A stretch of DNA of 64,000 nucleotides from Sanghuangporus weigelae (taxonomy: Eukaryota > Basidiomycota > Agaricomycetes > Hymenochaetales > Hymenochaetaceae). The notes below the pieces were generated by a model, which did not search any database, was not told the origin of the DNA, and saw only the letters and a program-made list of their open reading frames with translations. The position numbers and the translations under genes are program-made. Position 1 is the stretch's first letter. Every line of letters starts with the position of its first letter. Positions 52,521 through 64,000 of this stretch are shown here, piece after piece. The stretch lies in NCBI GenBank assembly GCA_033182465.1, contig CP137322.1:1612001-1676000 (forward strand). The letters are read 5' to 3'.

Positions 52521-55500
52521 ATGGACTCCACTGCAGCTACCTTCGCTGCCCACCAGAACACGCGCAACAACATCGCACCGCGCTATCCGTCGCATCCAAT
52601 CTCTCACCAGCACAATCATCACATCCATCAGCACCAGCTCAACCAGCAACCACCGCCGCCGTCCACCAGTGGTTCCGTCTTCCCCTCTATCGACGTCGAC
52701 GCGCTCGCAGCCGGCGTGCAGCGCTTCCTTCCAGGCCGCCCTTCAGCTAGCTACCCCCACAACAACTCCTACATCACCCTCCCTCCCGGTGTGGACCCGG
52801 CGACAGTCGACTTCCGTACGTTCTATCCTTACAACCCGTCAGAGGTCAAGCACCGGAAACGGACAACTCGACCTCAGCTCAAGATACTCGAGGACACGTT
52901 CAAGCGGGAGACGAAGCCAAATGCTGCGCTCAGAAAGCAGCTCGCGGCCCAGCTCGAGATGACCCCGCGCGGTGTACAAGTGAGTAGTTTATTTTATTTT
53001 ATTTTTTCTCTCCATGCACGCGTCGAATTGGATCTGCTCCGCGTCTTCGCCTCGTCGCCTGCCCCCTCTCTCTTGCGTCCCTTGCCTACTACAACCGGAG
53101 GCTTTCTCCCCCTCTCTATTCCCCTGCTCCCCCTTCCTTGCTTCCAAAAGGTCTCTTCCCTCAATCTCTGTATCTGTCTTCCATGCCTTGTTCCCATCTC
53201 TCTCTGCTCTTCTTCTCGCTCCTGCCAATGTGCTCACAAATTCATGCTTCTTCCCTTTCTAGGTCTGGTTCCAGAACAGGTAATTATCTTGTCCTTCGTG
53301 ATCGCGTCGCGTTCATCTGTCGGGATATTCAATTCCCTCTGCTGCCCGCGTGCTCGCGCTGCCGACATTTTTCAGTTCTCATGTGGTCCATATTGCATGT
53401 ACTGATTTCTTTTCCCTTCTTTCCCCTACAGGCGCGCGAAGGAAAAGAACCTGGCAAAGAAGGCCTCGTTATCATCTGCCAATGGCAGAAAGGCAATCAA
53501 CAAGGATGATGGCCAGAAGGGTGATGCTGGCAAGAACGACGCTGACGGCGATGTTGATCGTGACGATGGTGATGGCGTCGCGGATGATGACAGCAGGTCC
53601 AACTGCGAGCAGCCCGCACATCCTGCCAGTCAAGCTCCAGGCACCGCTCCCGCCCTGGATGAACGAAAATGTTCTTCTTACTCGTCCTCAACTTCTCCCG
53701 AGAGCACCTCCCCTGAGCTCACGCCTCCCAATGGTCTGGGCGATACTCCGCACGTGAACGTGAACTCTCCGGGAGAGGATGACGGTGTTGTTAGACAGCC
53801 CGAGGTAAAACAGGGTGAGGACCCGAGCGGGCTCAACTTCCCACCCTCCTCGTGGCAAAGCCCTCAACGGGCGATGAGTCGCACACCGACATCGCATATG
53901 GGTATGGAGCAGGGACACGACTACTCAGAAGAGATGGATTATGGCAGCAATGGAATGATGCCCTCGCAGGACCAGTTCGTGCGACGCACGTCTTTACCGA
54001 CGGTCTTGGGCATTGGTCCTTCCCGTGTCCGCGCAGGCTACAGCCCACGATTAAACGGAATGTCGTCCTTAGGTATGAATGCTGGGCGTATGTCAGGCTT
54101 CGACCCGGCAGTACGCAGAATGAGTCTTGACCGCCTAGCCAGTCACCCGTACGCGCACCTTGCAGCGCAAGCGAACTCGATGGTCTACGGTTCAAGCCTC
54201 TCGCGCTACCGTCCAACGCTTCCTGCGACGACCCACAGCACACCGACGCTCACGCCTCAGGCTCGCACCACTGATCTTCCGCCAATCAACCAGATGCACA
54301 CGGATGGAGATCAAACTGATTGCAAAGGCAACGCCGGCGTTGAAACTAGTTCGAGCAGCGGCATGTCTGATCTGTCTCTCCCACCACACATGCATCATCC
54401 TCCTATGTCTCCGCCAGAATCAGAGGCGCGGCCCGAGCTCGCGCATCGCCAATCATTGCCGGCGCATCTCGCATCCCCCGGTCAATTCGCTCCATCTACA
54501 ACCAGCTTCCCGCCTCAACCGCATTCGGCCAACCCAATGTCGATGCGCTTTCCTCGTGCGGGCCATGTGTATGCGCTCTCATCGCGTACTTATCAGCCAC
54601 CGATCGCTGGTCCATTACCAAATCCAGACTTCTCGTTTGGTTCAGTTGGTAATGGCGAAAGTGAGGGCTCTCATGGAGACGGAACGAGTACGCCTGACAT
54701 GCAGCTCCAGTCCTCTCTCAACAACTTCCAGTTCCCTCCAATGGACGGCGGGAAGGACAACAATGGCAGTAGTTCTGGTGGCACCAACAGCCTGGACATG
54801 GAAATGGAAAGTGATCCTCAATCGAACTTGCCGTCTGGCGGTCTGGATCCTCGATCTGCTGTGTATTACCGCGACTCGCAAGGCTTACATGGTGCGGCTG
54901 ATCCATATGCCTCCCGCTTCGGATCGATCGCAAGCACTGTAAGCATCACGGAGTCGGAATCTAGCGTGACGAGCGGAGCGTGCTTCAGTAGCGAAGGTGG
55001 CAGTAACTTTGATTCTGCGGGTTACAATGATACTCGGAGAGCATCTTGGTTTGTAGTTCTCTGTTTCCAGTCCAGACAATTTTTACTGACTGTCGTGTTT
55101 ACTCGGATAGCACGGGCTCAATAATGGATATGTTCTCGAACCTTGATGTTCGAAATAATTCCCATTCCTCCTTGCCTCATCCGCACGAATCTCAGAAACC
55201 GCAGGATGCGCACCAGTCGCGGGTGCCAATCAGTCGGAGCAGCGAGTTGGCGTTAGCTCTTATGCCTGTGAGTCGATACTCTTATATACGGTTGCTTTTG
55301 TTTGCCTTATAATTCTAATTATTTATTTATTCGTTTCCTTCTATTGCAGGAGGACGACAATAAGTCGTCCATTTACGGTGGGGATAATACGAGTAACGTG
55401 AATGTGAACGTGAACGATGGATCGGCATCTACGAATGATCTAGGAGTGTATAACCGGGCGAGCTTGAGTTCGTCTGACGTCTCGCACGCGCACGGGTATG

Positions 55501-56063
55501 GCCATGGCCATGGGCACGGACACTCGCACAGATTGGGACACAGATATCCCTTGGCGCCATCTTCACGTTCTGCTGCGTCGTCGCGCTCGTCGTTCCATAT
55601 GGCACCGCGCCTCACGCGACTAGAGACAGACAAACTGGACTTTATACATAATATCGACTCTGTCTCGGAAACTGGTCATTATTCGCCCGTGTCGCATCCT
55701 AGTCCTGCTCCGTTTGAGTTTCCTTTGAGCGAGCCGATGCGGAACGGGATGAATCACGGTACTGCTCATGCTCATGCTCATGGGCATGGGAGTGTAAACG
55801 GGAGCGTGGCGAGTTTACATGATATGGAACAGGAGAATAATGGGATGCCTTCGCATTCACATCATTATGGCGGTGTCGATAACGGGCAAGGAGGATTACA
55901 TCAACAGCACCAGCAACAATCGCAGCTATACGTTTCGGGACCCTATGGTAGAGATGGAGAATATATTCCGCCTCAACATCCACCTCCTCCAACTTCAACA
56001 TCATCTTACTCGTTACACGGCCATTCTCAGGAGAATGTTTCGGGCTACGCATATTACAACTGA
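52521..56063 (+). CDS. homeodomain transcription factor (Hom2-like)
   Basis: Exons 52521-52979, 53264-53280, 53432-55048, 55111-55267, 55350-56063; 987 residues. ATG in a good context (GACCATGG). The N-terminus is His/Gln/Pro-rich. The homeodomain spans about 110-168: KHRKRTTRPQLKILEDTF, then helix 2, and the recognition helix VWFQNRRAKEKNLAKK. The core VWFQN lies alone on the 17-nt second exon. The flanking introns are 284 and 151 nt, far longer than the ~60 nt usual here. The long C-terminal part is disordered, with Met/Ser/Pro-rich stretches and two His-rich repeats (HGYGHGHGHGHSHRLGH near 770; HAHAHGHG). The FYPYNP...KHRKRTT layout reminds me of the Hom2-type regulators of mushroom development, which is recollection; another basidiomycete homeodomain class is possible. 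Nuclear DNA-binding regulator. Confidence 0.88.
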
Positions 56064-57657
56064 TTCGAGAACGTCTAAGCAAGCAGCCAGCTTCTTTGGG
56101 TCTTTCTCCTCCTATCTATTTTCCCTTGTCCGCACGGAGTCGCCGTTCGTTCTTCTCATCTCCTGTTGCTTCGCACTAATCGATCGAGCTGATCACGCCC
56201 TCCTGCCTTCCGCACGACGTCAACCCCTAATCTGCTTCGAACAACTAAAAAATAAGAGAGAGGACTTGCTATTTCAAGATTTCTTTATTGCTATTCTCAC
56301 GCGAGTCTTGCGTTATATGTATTTTATTTTGCCATTTGCTCTCAACATCTTGTTCGCTTCATCATCTTCTTTCGCCCTTCCCAAGCACTCGTTTATATTC
56401 TTTCTATATAATCTATTTTTGTCCCAGTCGCCTCTGACGTCGATAACCGACCAACCGACCAACCTGCCCCTCCGCCCCGACCGGTTAGCTCACGCGAAGA
56501 GCTGAAGGCGTCGTGCTGGCCCCATCCATTCCGGATTGCGATTGTCTCTGTGAAGGCTTGTAGATCTTCAGGCAGACAATTCGTCTCGCCTCGGCCAGGG
56601 ACACCCTTCCATGTGGGCTCCTCTTCTTTTCCATACTCCAAATCATCTCCACTCGCCTTTTACACCAGTCCGCACCGTCACGCGCATGGCGTACCGCACG
56701 CGCGCTCGTTCTCGTCGATCCCCCTGTTGTATCTAGCAGGGTCATTCTCTTGTTCTCTCCCTCGTTCTCATCAGAACCATCAACTCTCGTTCGATCGACT
56801 GTTATTATTTTTCCGCGAGTTCTCTCATCCATCTCATCCATCTCGTATCTCATCATCGTCCATTCGTCATCTTGTTCTTGTTCTTCCGTTCTTGTCTTGC
56901 CTCTCTGTTTGACCTGTTTTGCCTGACTGACTGACTGTGTTGTGCTTCGTCGTTTCGTGTTGCCTCTCGTCGACCTATATCTTCCTTCCCACCATCCCAT
57001 CGACGTCATATTCTCCAAACTTTTTCCTCGGTACTCTACAACGCTCACGCAGCGTGACCCCGCTCACTTTTGATTATTATTGGCTGTAATAGCTTTTCGT
57101 TTTCACTTCTTTGTTTTTTGTCGCTCTGATATTGCCTGACTTTGTCCGGTCTGACGGTTTTCATCAATTTTGTCTGTCGTTCCTCGCTCCACGCAGGTTG
57201 GTACATAATGCATTGATGGAAATCTATATACATATATGTGTGTGTATATACGATACTCCAAAGACTCGTCAGCAGCATCTTTTTCGTCGTTCTCATTCTG
57301 GTAGCTTTAGTTTGCTGTGTACTTGTTGCTCTGGTCCATCTCTCTTTTCTTATCTCCCGACACATCTCTCTCTGTCCTGTCTACTTTTTTTATTTGAGCT
57401 TGTCGTACATAGTGTAGAGTGAAATTAATAATCGCTGTCTTTGATATCCACGCTGTGTCTGGTTAATCGGGGTTGCAACCGAAAGCAAGGAAGCACAATA
57501 CGTAGCCATTTGCACCGGTAAATAGGTCGTGTTATACTATAATTTGAATAGAGCAGTGGGTCAAGACCATCTAGCCACATTCATAGCCACATTCATACAT
57601 CTCTGTGTAGTTCAGAGCACCTGGAAGTAAAAAAAAATCGATCCAAATACAATACTT
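56064..57657. other. convergent intergenic region, pyrimidine-rich
   Basis: 1.6 kb between convergent genes, strongly C/T-rich on the plus strand (56300-57420). A minus-strand open frame of 187 codons at 56485-57048 mirrors this bias (Arg/Glu/Met-rich) and is not called. A short TA/TG alternating run lies near 57225-57250. It is probably two long 3' untranslated regions. Confidence 0.45.
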
Positions 57658-59714
57658 TCATAGCTTAGTCGTCTGCGTCTGCGTGGTGAAATTGACTGTC
57701 AACGGGGTTGGGTTGGGAGGTGGGACGGGATGGTTATAATACGCCGCCGTAGTCGTCGCCGTCGTCGTCGCCGCCCCCGCCGCACCACTACCGCCCCCGG
57801 CAGGCCCCCACACCGAGCCGTTCCGCTCAGTAATCAGCGCGTGTACCTGCATGCGCAGCCCGTGCACGATAGCGCGCAGCGCGCCGACTTCTTCGTTCAT
57901 GCGCAGGTTCTCGGTTGTGAGCGCGACGTCCGTCCGACGGGTGAGTGCGTCGAGTGCGCTGGAGACGGCTGTGATGCTCGTGCGGAGCCCGATGAGCGCG
58001 CCTTCGAGGGTCGACGAGCGGTCGACGGGTGCGACGCGAGGGAGGCCTCCTCCTGCTGCTGCTGCTACTGGTAGTGAGCCGTTAGAGGTTAGCCCAATTT
58101 GGGGTTGCGAAGGGGACGATAAGTCCGGAAAACGTATGGGTGGTGGTGGGTACATGCTCTGGAACCGGTTAGAGAAGGGGAAGAGGTGTCGCGTGAGTGG
58201 GTCCACCTGGACTGTCGGAGGAGGGGACAACGTGGTAGGAGGTGGGGCCGCGCCATCTGAAGGGAAAAAAGGTGCTAGAAAGGCAGGGTCCGTAAATGAA
58301 GGAGCTGGTGATGGTGATGCAGGATTGCCGCTGAGTGATTCAACTTCGCCTGAATGTGATATTGGTGAGCTTTCTGGAGAGAAGCTCAGTATTGGTGCTA
58401 GGGGATTCGAAGAGCGCCATCGGTGTTGTTCAGAAAGAACCTGAGAAGCCTGGGCAACAGCCGCCGATTCCGTAAGTTCGGAAGATGATATGTGAGGACT
58501 AGTACTGTCGCCAGAACGCCACCAAGGGCCCAACGCTTTTCTAGTAATGGCAAGCTCCCTGGTGAGTGCGTGAATATTTGCCTCCGCCTTGTTCAAGTTC
58601 TGTCTCAGTACAGTGATCTCATCACGTAATGCCGACATCCGCGTATCATTAACCGCGAAGAATCCTTTAATTGCCTCGTAGGGACATTTCTCGAGGTGCT
58701 CTGGTAGAGTTTTGCGCTTTTCACGCCATGGACATCCGTGATCGGAATGCGCGCAGGCGATCTGGAGTTCGGAGCAAGTGGCAGTATGTCCGGACAACTC
58801 ACCCCGCTTGCATCTCCCAGAACACGCCACACATTCGGTTTCTTGCTCCGCGCATTCATGTTCATGAGCCTGACGTACAAAAGGAGAAAAGCATCATCAG
58901 ATTGGCAAGAAGGAGACAGATAACAAAGAAGCGGTTGGGCGGAGGGGTAACGAGAAATTCGGCAGGGAAACAGAAGTAGAAGTACGTACCTCCAGTTCAG
59001 AAGCCGTAACGGAGGTGCCACACGCGGCGCACTTCACCAGTCTGTGCACACAATCGTGTGTGTGTTTGCCTAGATCTCTGCGAAGCACCGTTTGTTCGCA
59101 CCCTTCTTCGGAACATGGGACTTGTACAAAGTGGCATGTTTCCTTGAGATGCGTGCCGAGAAGCTGCCGTTGGCAGGTGGTCTTGCATCCTGCTGCTTTG
59201 TGAGGACATTCAACAATGAGTTCATCTACCATCTGAGAAGCACAATACAGTCAAAATCATTCATATGCGCAAAACATATGGCGCACGTACGTTTCTCAGC
59301 AGCAGGTTCTCTGGCCTTAAGTCGTCCAAGGAGAGAGGTGAACGATCCACAGGACAACACGGCTGCTGTTCTAACGTCCGCTCAATGCATGCTCTGCAGA
59401 ATGTATGGGAGCATGTTGTCGTCACGACTGGATTAAGGAACGGGCATCTTCACAGTGATTCAATAAGCTTCGTCCCCAGGAATGAATGAATCGATGGATT
59501 TCAACTCACTGGCATATACAGCAGATCTAATCACCGAGTCAGACGGATCTGAAAGACGTAAAGGTGAATGTATGCTCACAAGATTTGTGTTAACTTCTCC
59601 GAAGTATGAGTAATAGATCATGGTACAAGGCAAGGCAAGGAGAGACGTGAAGCGCAGACGGAAGGGCGCATCGATGCCGAGACGATCATCGAAGCGAGTC
59701 CTCGGCCTCGGCAT
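57658..59714 (-). CDS. RING and TRAF-type zinc finger protein
   Basis: Minus strand exons 59714-59580, 59526-59510, 59447-59291, 59232-58990, 58869-57658; phases agree, 587 residues. The 17-nt second exon supplies the first zinc pair (ICCIC), then exon 3 gives CPFLNPVV, TCSHTFCRACIE and PCCPVDRSPL, a C3HC4 RING at ~46-90. Exons 4-5 contain repeated Cys/His modules typical of TRAF-type fingers (ECPHKAAGC, CSEEGCEQTV, KCAACG, HECAEQETECVACSG, CAHSDHGCPW), residues ~105-250. A coiled coil follows (MSALRDEITVLRQNLNKAE), then a Pro/Ser-rich linker and a second helical segment (ALTRRTDVALTTENLRMNEE). The order RING, TRAF fingers, coiled coil suggests a ubiquitin ligase. No C-terminal MATH domain is seen. 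The first-exon end is the least certain part. Confidence 0.85.
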
Positions 59715-60328
59715 TAATATTGCCGATCAAGTCCATTCAATTACATTACATTACACATTACAGACAAATTTTCACTTTTGTAATATTAATGCAATATTGT
59801 AATTATTCGCTGTTACATTATACAAAGAGCACAGTAAATCGAGTTTGGAACGTTCAACCACAACCGACCAGGTATTACCGACTTCTGAATTCATGCACTT
59901 GACCTGATCCAAATTCCAACTTGTATTCTATCGACTGTCTGCCCCTTGAAGCCAAAATAAGCTCCCTGCGCCGTATGAACCAAACTCGATGATGAATCTG
60001 GTCGACAAAATGAAAGGAATCTGGTGAGACCACCACCACAGGCCAAGAGATGCAAGGTTGCCGAAAGCTTTCGTACGATCCAACTACGTACTTGTACTAT
60101 GTAGCCCCAGGGAAACCAATGGGGAGAACGGGAGAACATACCCCGCTTATATTGACGCTTTCAAGCACTGTGTTGCGAGTCTCAGTCCAGTGACGGCACA
60201 GCGGGCAAGCGTTTCAAACTCAAATATAGTAGACACGTGATTGAAACTCCCTAAATGGTAAATGATTGCTCCTCGGGATCGACGTATTATTCGAGCATCT
60301 CAACTTAACTTCAGAGCAGCAAGGAAGG
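59715..60328. promoter_or_regulatory. divergent promoter region, RING/TRAF gene and SNU23
   Basis: 614 bp between divergent genes. ACACGTGA (60233-60240; TCACGTGT on the other strand) lies 89 bp upstream of the SNU23 ATG. The left part has TTACATTACATTACACATTACA-like AT-rich repeats (about 59740-59760). No gene is recognised. Confidence 0.45.
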
Positions 60329-61133
60329 ATGTCGGAAAGAAAAGGTGCCTACGCATCAACAGCATCAGACACCAACTTCAGGCGAAAGTGGGATAAGGAG
60401 GAATACGCCGAAAAGGCTCGTCAGAAGGATGCAGAAGAAAAGGAACGCAAGCAGGAGAATGAAGAGCGTCTGAAGAAAGGTGCGTCCTATTACTTATCCG
60501 CGCTTCCTCTAATCGAGAAGTTCGATCTAATGCAACTGATTTTTACTTAGGAAAGAAGCCCAGGAGAGGCGCGAAGAAAGATGTTGCTAATCCGACAGAG
60601 CTGATGAAGCTGCGCGATTACGATCTGGAACTAGAGAAGAACCTCAATAAAACCGTCGTAGTAGCCAATCCGTCAGGGCGCGGACCCGGTCAACCAGGGT
60701 TCTTCTGCGAGAAATGTAATCGGACTTATAGAGATACGGCTGCGTATCTGGATCACATTAACAGCCGAGCTCGTAAGTATCTGTAAGCATCTATTCACCT
60801 TGATATTGATTTGACTGAACATGTGGTGCAGACCTCCGAATGCTTGGCCAAAAGACCCAAATCGAGCGCTCGACAGTCGAACAAGTCCGCGAACGCATAG
60901 CCTTCCTGCGGGAACAACGACTAGAAGCGTCAAAAGCGAAAGAATTCGACTTCAACAAGCGACTCGCTGAAGTCAAAGCTAAAGCAGATGCCGAGCGTGC
61001 AGCGAAGAAGGCACAGAAGAAAGCTGAGAAGGAGAAAGCGAGGATGGAGCTTCTCAAAGATGTTACGGTACAGCAGGACGATGATATGGCACAGATGATG
61101 GGTTTCGCAGGGTTCGGTTCGTCGAAGAAATGA
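60329..61133 (+). CDS. SNU23: U4/U6.U5 tri-snRNP protein Snu23 (ZMAT2 homologue)
   Basis: Spliceosomal protein of the B complex, nuclear. Exons 60329-60479, 60551-60772, 60832-61133 (introns 71 and 59 nt); 224 residues. Start MSERKGAYASTAS, then FRRKWDKEEYAEKA, the conserved tri-snRNP-binding N-terminus. A matrin/U1-type zinc finger has C103, C106, H119 and H125 (FFCEKCNRTYRDTAAYLDHI...AH). After it comes RSTVEQVRERIAFLREQ and FDFNKRLAEVKAK, strongly conserved in ZMAT2, then a Lys/Ala/Glu-rich helix. The junction between exons 2 and 3 falls inside the finger and rebuilds SRAHLRMLG exactly. Intact and of normal length. Confidence 0.96.
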
Positions 61134-61246
61134 GCGTTTCGCTATCACGACGCCCACGAAGTTTTTGCATCTTCATCCTAATTTATTCCGACAACAAACG
61201 ATAGCCATTGTACAACATTTTGCAAACTTCTATCTCACTATAGGTC

Positions 61247-64000
61247 TCATGGCCACACTAACGATAAGGTGAACCTCGTCTCCGCGATTTCCTGCTCCTC
61301 CTCAATCAAGAGTCTCCTGCCCTCCTGCCTCTCTCCGACATCCTTCGGTACACTGCGTACCAGCTTCTCGACATATGCAGCGTGCTTTTCTAATGCACTC
61401 AGGATGTCCCTTCCGGTATCATCCTGGAAACTGTAGAAAACGTCGATATCATCTGTGGCCTGTAGACCAGCCTTCTTCCGCAACTTCTGGACGCGGTTGA
61501 CCAATTCACGCGCCAGCCATTCGCCTTGAAGCTCTGGATGAACCTGTACATCGAGAAGCACGACCACATCGTTATCCGAGTTCGAACCATACGCGTCCCC
61601 GCTGTTCTGCATATCGACAAAACGCTGAACAGTCAGGTCGCCGGCCACGAGCTCGATTCCATCCACAGTTAGTTTGCCCGTATCCATGTACGCTTTGACA
61701 GCATCACTGGGCACAGACGGAAGTGCGTTCTTCACGCGTACGAGGTCCTTTCGCAACTTCTTCCCAAGCACAGCCCAATCTGCTACCGCGCGGAACTTCA
61801 CACCCGCCCGTGTCTCGTCAGAGGTGAAGATGATGTCTTGTACGTTCAGCTCGGATTGGATATACCGCTGTAGGGGTTGCACATCCGCCAGGTATTGTTC
61901 ATCAGAATGGAAAATGATGAGTTCTTTGAGAGGTGTCTACGAAGCGAAAGACGTATTTAGCTGTGATCTGCTGTTACTCTTGAAAAGTGAAACGCTCACC
62001 TTTAAGGAAAGAGTAAATTTATCACGGATGGCCCTGGCCAGTTCGATGATGGTCTGCATTCTCTTGACTTGACGCTCGATGGCCTCGTCGAAGTATTCCT
62101 CCTTCACTTCGGGAAATAGTAAGAAATGAATGGATCGCGTGTCAGTTTCTTGTGGATCTTGAGGAATAAATGGGCGGAGAGCTTGGTAGATGTTCTCGGT
62201 GAGGAATGGAGTATACGATGACTGAAGGAAAGATTAAACAGTTAACGGATGAATACTTGAGGTTTGAACAACCCAATTTACCATCGTTCGACATAAAGTG
62301 AACAGTGTCTCAAACAGCGTGTTAAGAGCTGTGAGTGTATCTTCAACACCATCCTCACCCTTTAATCTCCGTCGGTTGAACCGAATGTACCAGTTCGTCA
62401 GCTCATCCACAAGGTCTAACAGACGAGGCACAATCGTATACAATCGATACGCCGCCATTTCCTGACGCACAAGCTTGATCAAAGACTGACACCGTGCCAG
62501 GATCCAGCGGTCCATCACGTTGGAAGATACTGGTGCATGCGGATTGTATCTGAAATCTACGTCACTGTCCTTTTTGAGCAATGCAACCTGCCCAAGGAAG
62601 AATCTAGCAGCGTTGAGCCACGGAAGGAACACACGTGAAACGATCTCTCGGACTCCTGCCTCACGGAATCGAAGGTTCTCGGCTCGGGTAACAGGGGAGT
62701 TGACGAGGTACATGCTAGATCTGAGCGTTAGCAGATGGATATTGTAGAAATCATTCTGAGAACGTACCGAGTTGCATCTGCGCCATACGTATTTATGATG
62801 AGATTCGGGTCCGGATAGTTCTTCGCACTCTTGCTCATCTTCTTTCCGTCCCTAAACAATCATGTTTATATTTGTTATCTCCAAAGTTGTAACTTCATAA
62901 CTCACTCAGCAAGTACAAGTCCAGTGGTGATGAGGTTCTTCCATGGTGCCTTTCCGAACAAATGAGTCGAGAGAACCAGGAGCGTGTAGAACCAGCCACG
63001 CGTCTGGTCAATGCCTTCAGAAACAAAGTCGGCAGGAAACGTGCGCTCAAATTTCTCTTGATTCTCAAACGGATAATGTTGTTGCGCATATGGCATACTT
63101 TCCGGAGCGAAAGATGTGAGTTGAAAGACCCGCAGATCAATCTGCAATCATCGTACCTCCCAGATTCAAACCAGCAATCAAAGACTTCTTCGACGCGTCG
63201 CAGTACGCCCTTGCCTTGCTTCGACGGGATGGTGATATGGTCTATTTTTTCGCGATGAAGGTCTGTGATTCCAGTGACACCGGAGAGCTCCTCAAGTTGC
63301 GCGATGGAACCAATGGCGACTATCTGAAAGAGAGAATCATCAGCCAGCTGCTGTACTATCGGAGTCTATGGAACTGACCTCCTGGAAATCCTCTGAGACC
63401 CAGAGCGGGATCGGTGTACCCCAATAACGATTCCGTGATACACTCCAGTCACGGGCATTTGCAAGCCAATTTCCGAAGCGACCTTCTCCGATCTGAGGAG
63501 GGACCCTACGAATGTCATTTAAGTGCGTAAATAAACTTGAAGCCTAGAGAAGATCTGAATCATTACTAACCATGATGTTTCCTTGTTGTTTGCTAGGAGC
63601 CTGTCCGTCGACTCCTGGACTCTCACAAACCAGACCGGGATGGCACGATATATCAGAGGCGTTTTAGATCTTTGCAGACCAGTTAGTTTTCACTTATCTT
63701 AAGCTTATCATAGTCCCGAGGACTGACCTCCAGCAGTATGGGTAAGGATGCAGATACATGGCATGGTTGATGAGTCGGCCCTTCGCCTTCAGCATCTTTA
63801 TGATTTCCTTGTCTGCATCCTTGACATACAGTCCCTTGAAGTCTGTGGCCTCCTTCGTGAAGCAACCGGCATCATCAATAGGACACGGCGGCGTCTCGTC
63901 AGGATTGACGATACCATTCGCAATCGCAATACGGTGGTCGTCATCACCAAATGCTGGCGCCTGGTGAACTATACCTGTTCCTTCCTCCTCCTTGACGTAT
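61247..64000 (-). CDS. ILS1: cytosolic isoleucyl-tRNA synthetase, partial (5' part outside window)
   Basis: Charges tRNA-Ile with isoleucine. The gene runs leftward and enters from the right edge, so the N-terminus with HIGH is missing. Minus exons: to 63728 (from beyond 64000), 63669-63571, 63505-63379, 63323-63157, 63097-62906, 62851-62768, 62714-62282, 62221-62000, 61936-61247. Visible landmarks are [32 protein letters not shown] and KMSKS in [15 protein letters not shown] (exon 62851-62768). [19 protein letters not shown] marks the anticodon-binding domain. The C-terminal extension ([14 protein letters not shown] and on) is of the eukaryotic cytosolic type. Introns are 53-74 nt; all phases checked agree. 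The class I catalytic signatures in view are intact. Confidence 0.96.

Noticed and set aside
56485-57048. 187-codon minus-strand frame
   Set aside because: Mirror of a pyrimidine-rich non-coding strand; Arg/Glu/Met bias follows base composition.

Overview
This is nuclear DNA from a filamentous basidiomycete, most likely a mushroom-forming Agaricomycete. Genes are dense and cut by many short GT-AG introns (mostly 45-75 nt), several exons are tiny, and the gene set is fungal (chitin synthase, Wee1, a basidiomycete-type homeodomain regulator). All exon models here were built by hand from splice signals, reading-phase agreement and protein conservation; no database search was possible.

Layout. 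1-5.9 kb holds three copies of a ~1.8 kb LTR-like repeat, two of them as a large inverted pair. 5.9-12 kb is repeat-like accessory DNA with one orphan gene (7422-8877) and a 27-bp minisatellite of 20 units (9425-9971). 12.1-16.2 kb has a long disordered protein gene and a small signal-peptide/membrane protein gene. 16.4-20.2 kb is a tandem pair of glycosyltransferase-like genes, the first decayed and the second intact. 20.2-26.0 kb is gene-poor. Then follow a disordered-protein gene (26.1-27.7), delta-aminolevulinate dehydratase (29.1-30.4), a division-1 chitin synthase (30.8-35.1), an R3H-domain protein (35.2-36.7, minus), a TPP1/Tpz1-like candidate telomere protein (36.8-40.3, minus) and Wee1 kinase (40.8-44.8). 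A 7.7-kb stretch without a convincing gene (44.8-52.5) precedes a homeodomain transcription factor (52.5-56.1). The right end has a RING/TRAF-zinc-finger protein (57.7-59.7, minus), the spliceosomal protein Snu23 (60.3-61.1) and the C-terminal two thirds of cytosolic isoleucyl-tRNA synthetase (61.2 to the edge, minus).

How parts may work together. The TPP1-like gene and wee1 are divergent and share a 447-bp promoter that holds a TCACGTG E-box and an ACGCGT MluI box, which suggests cell-cycle-linked expression. TCACGTG also lies 80-250 bp upstream of four other genes here. The most interesting items are the unannotated-looking TPP1-like protein, the GC-AG intron found in one of two tandem paralogues, the homeodomain recognition helix placed on a 17-nt exon between unusually long introns, and the large non-coding region upstream of that gene. 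I saw no CRISPR, rRNA or convincing tRNA gene.
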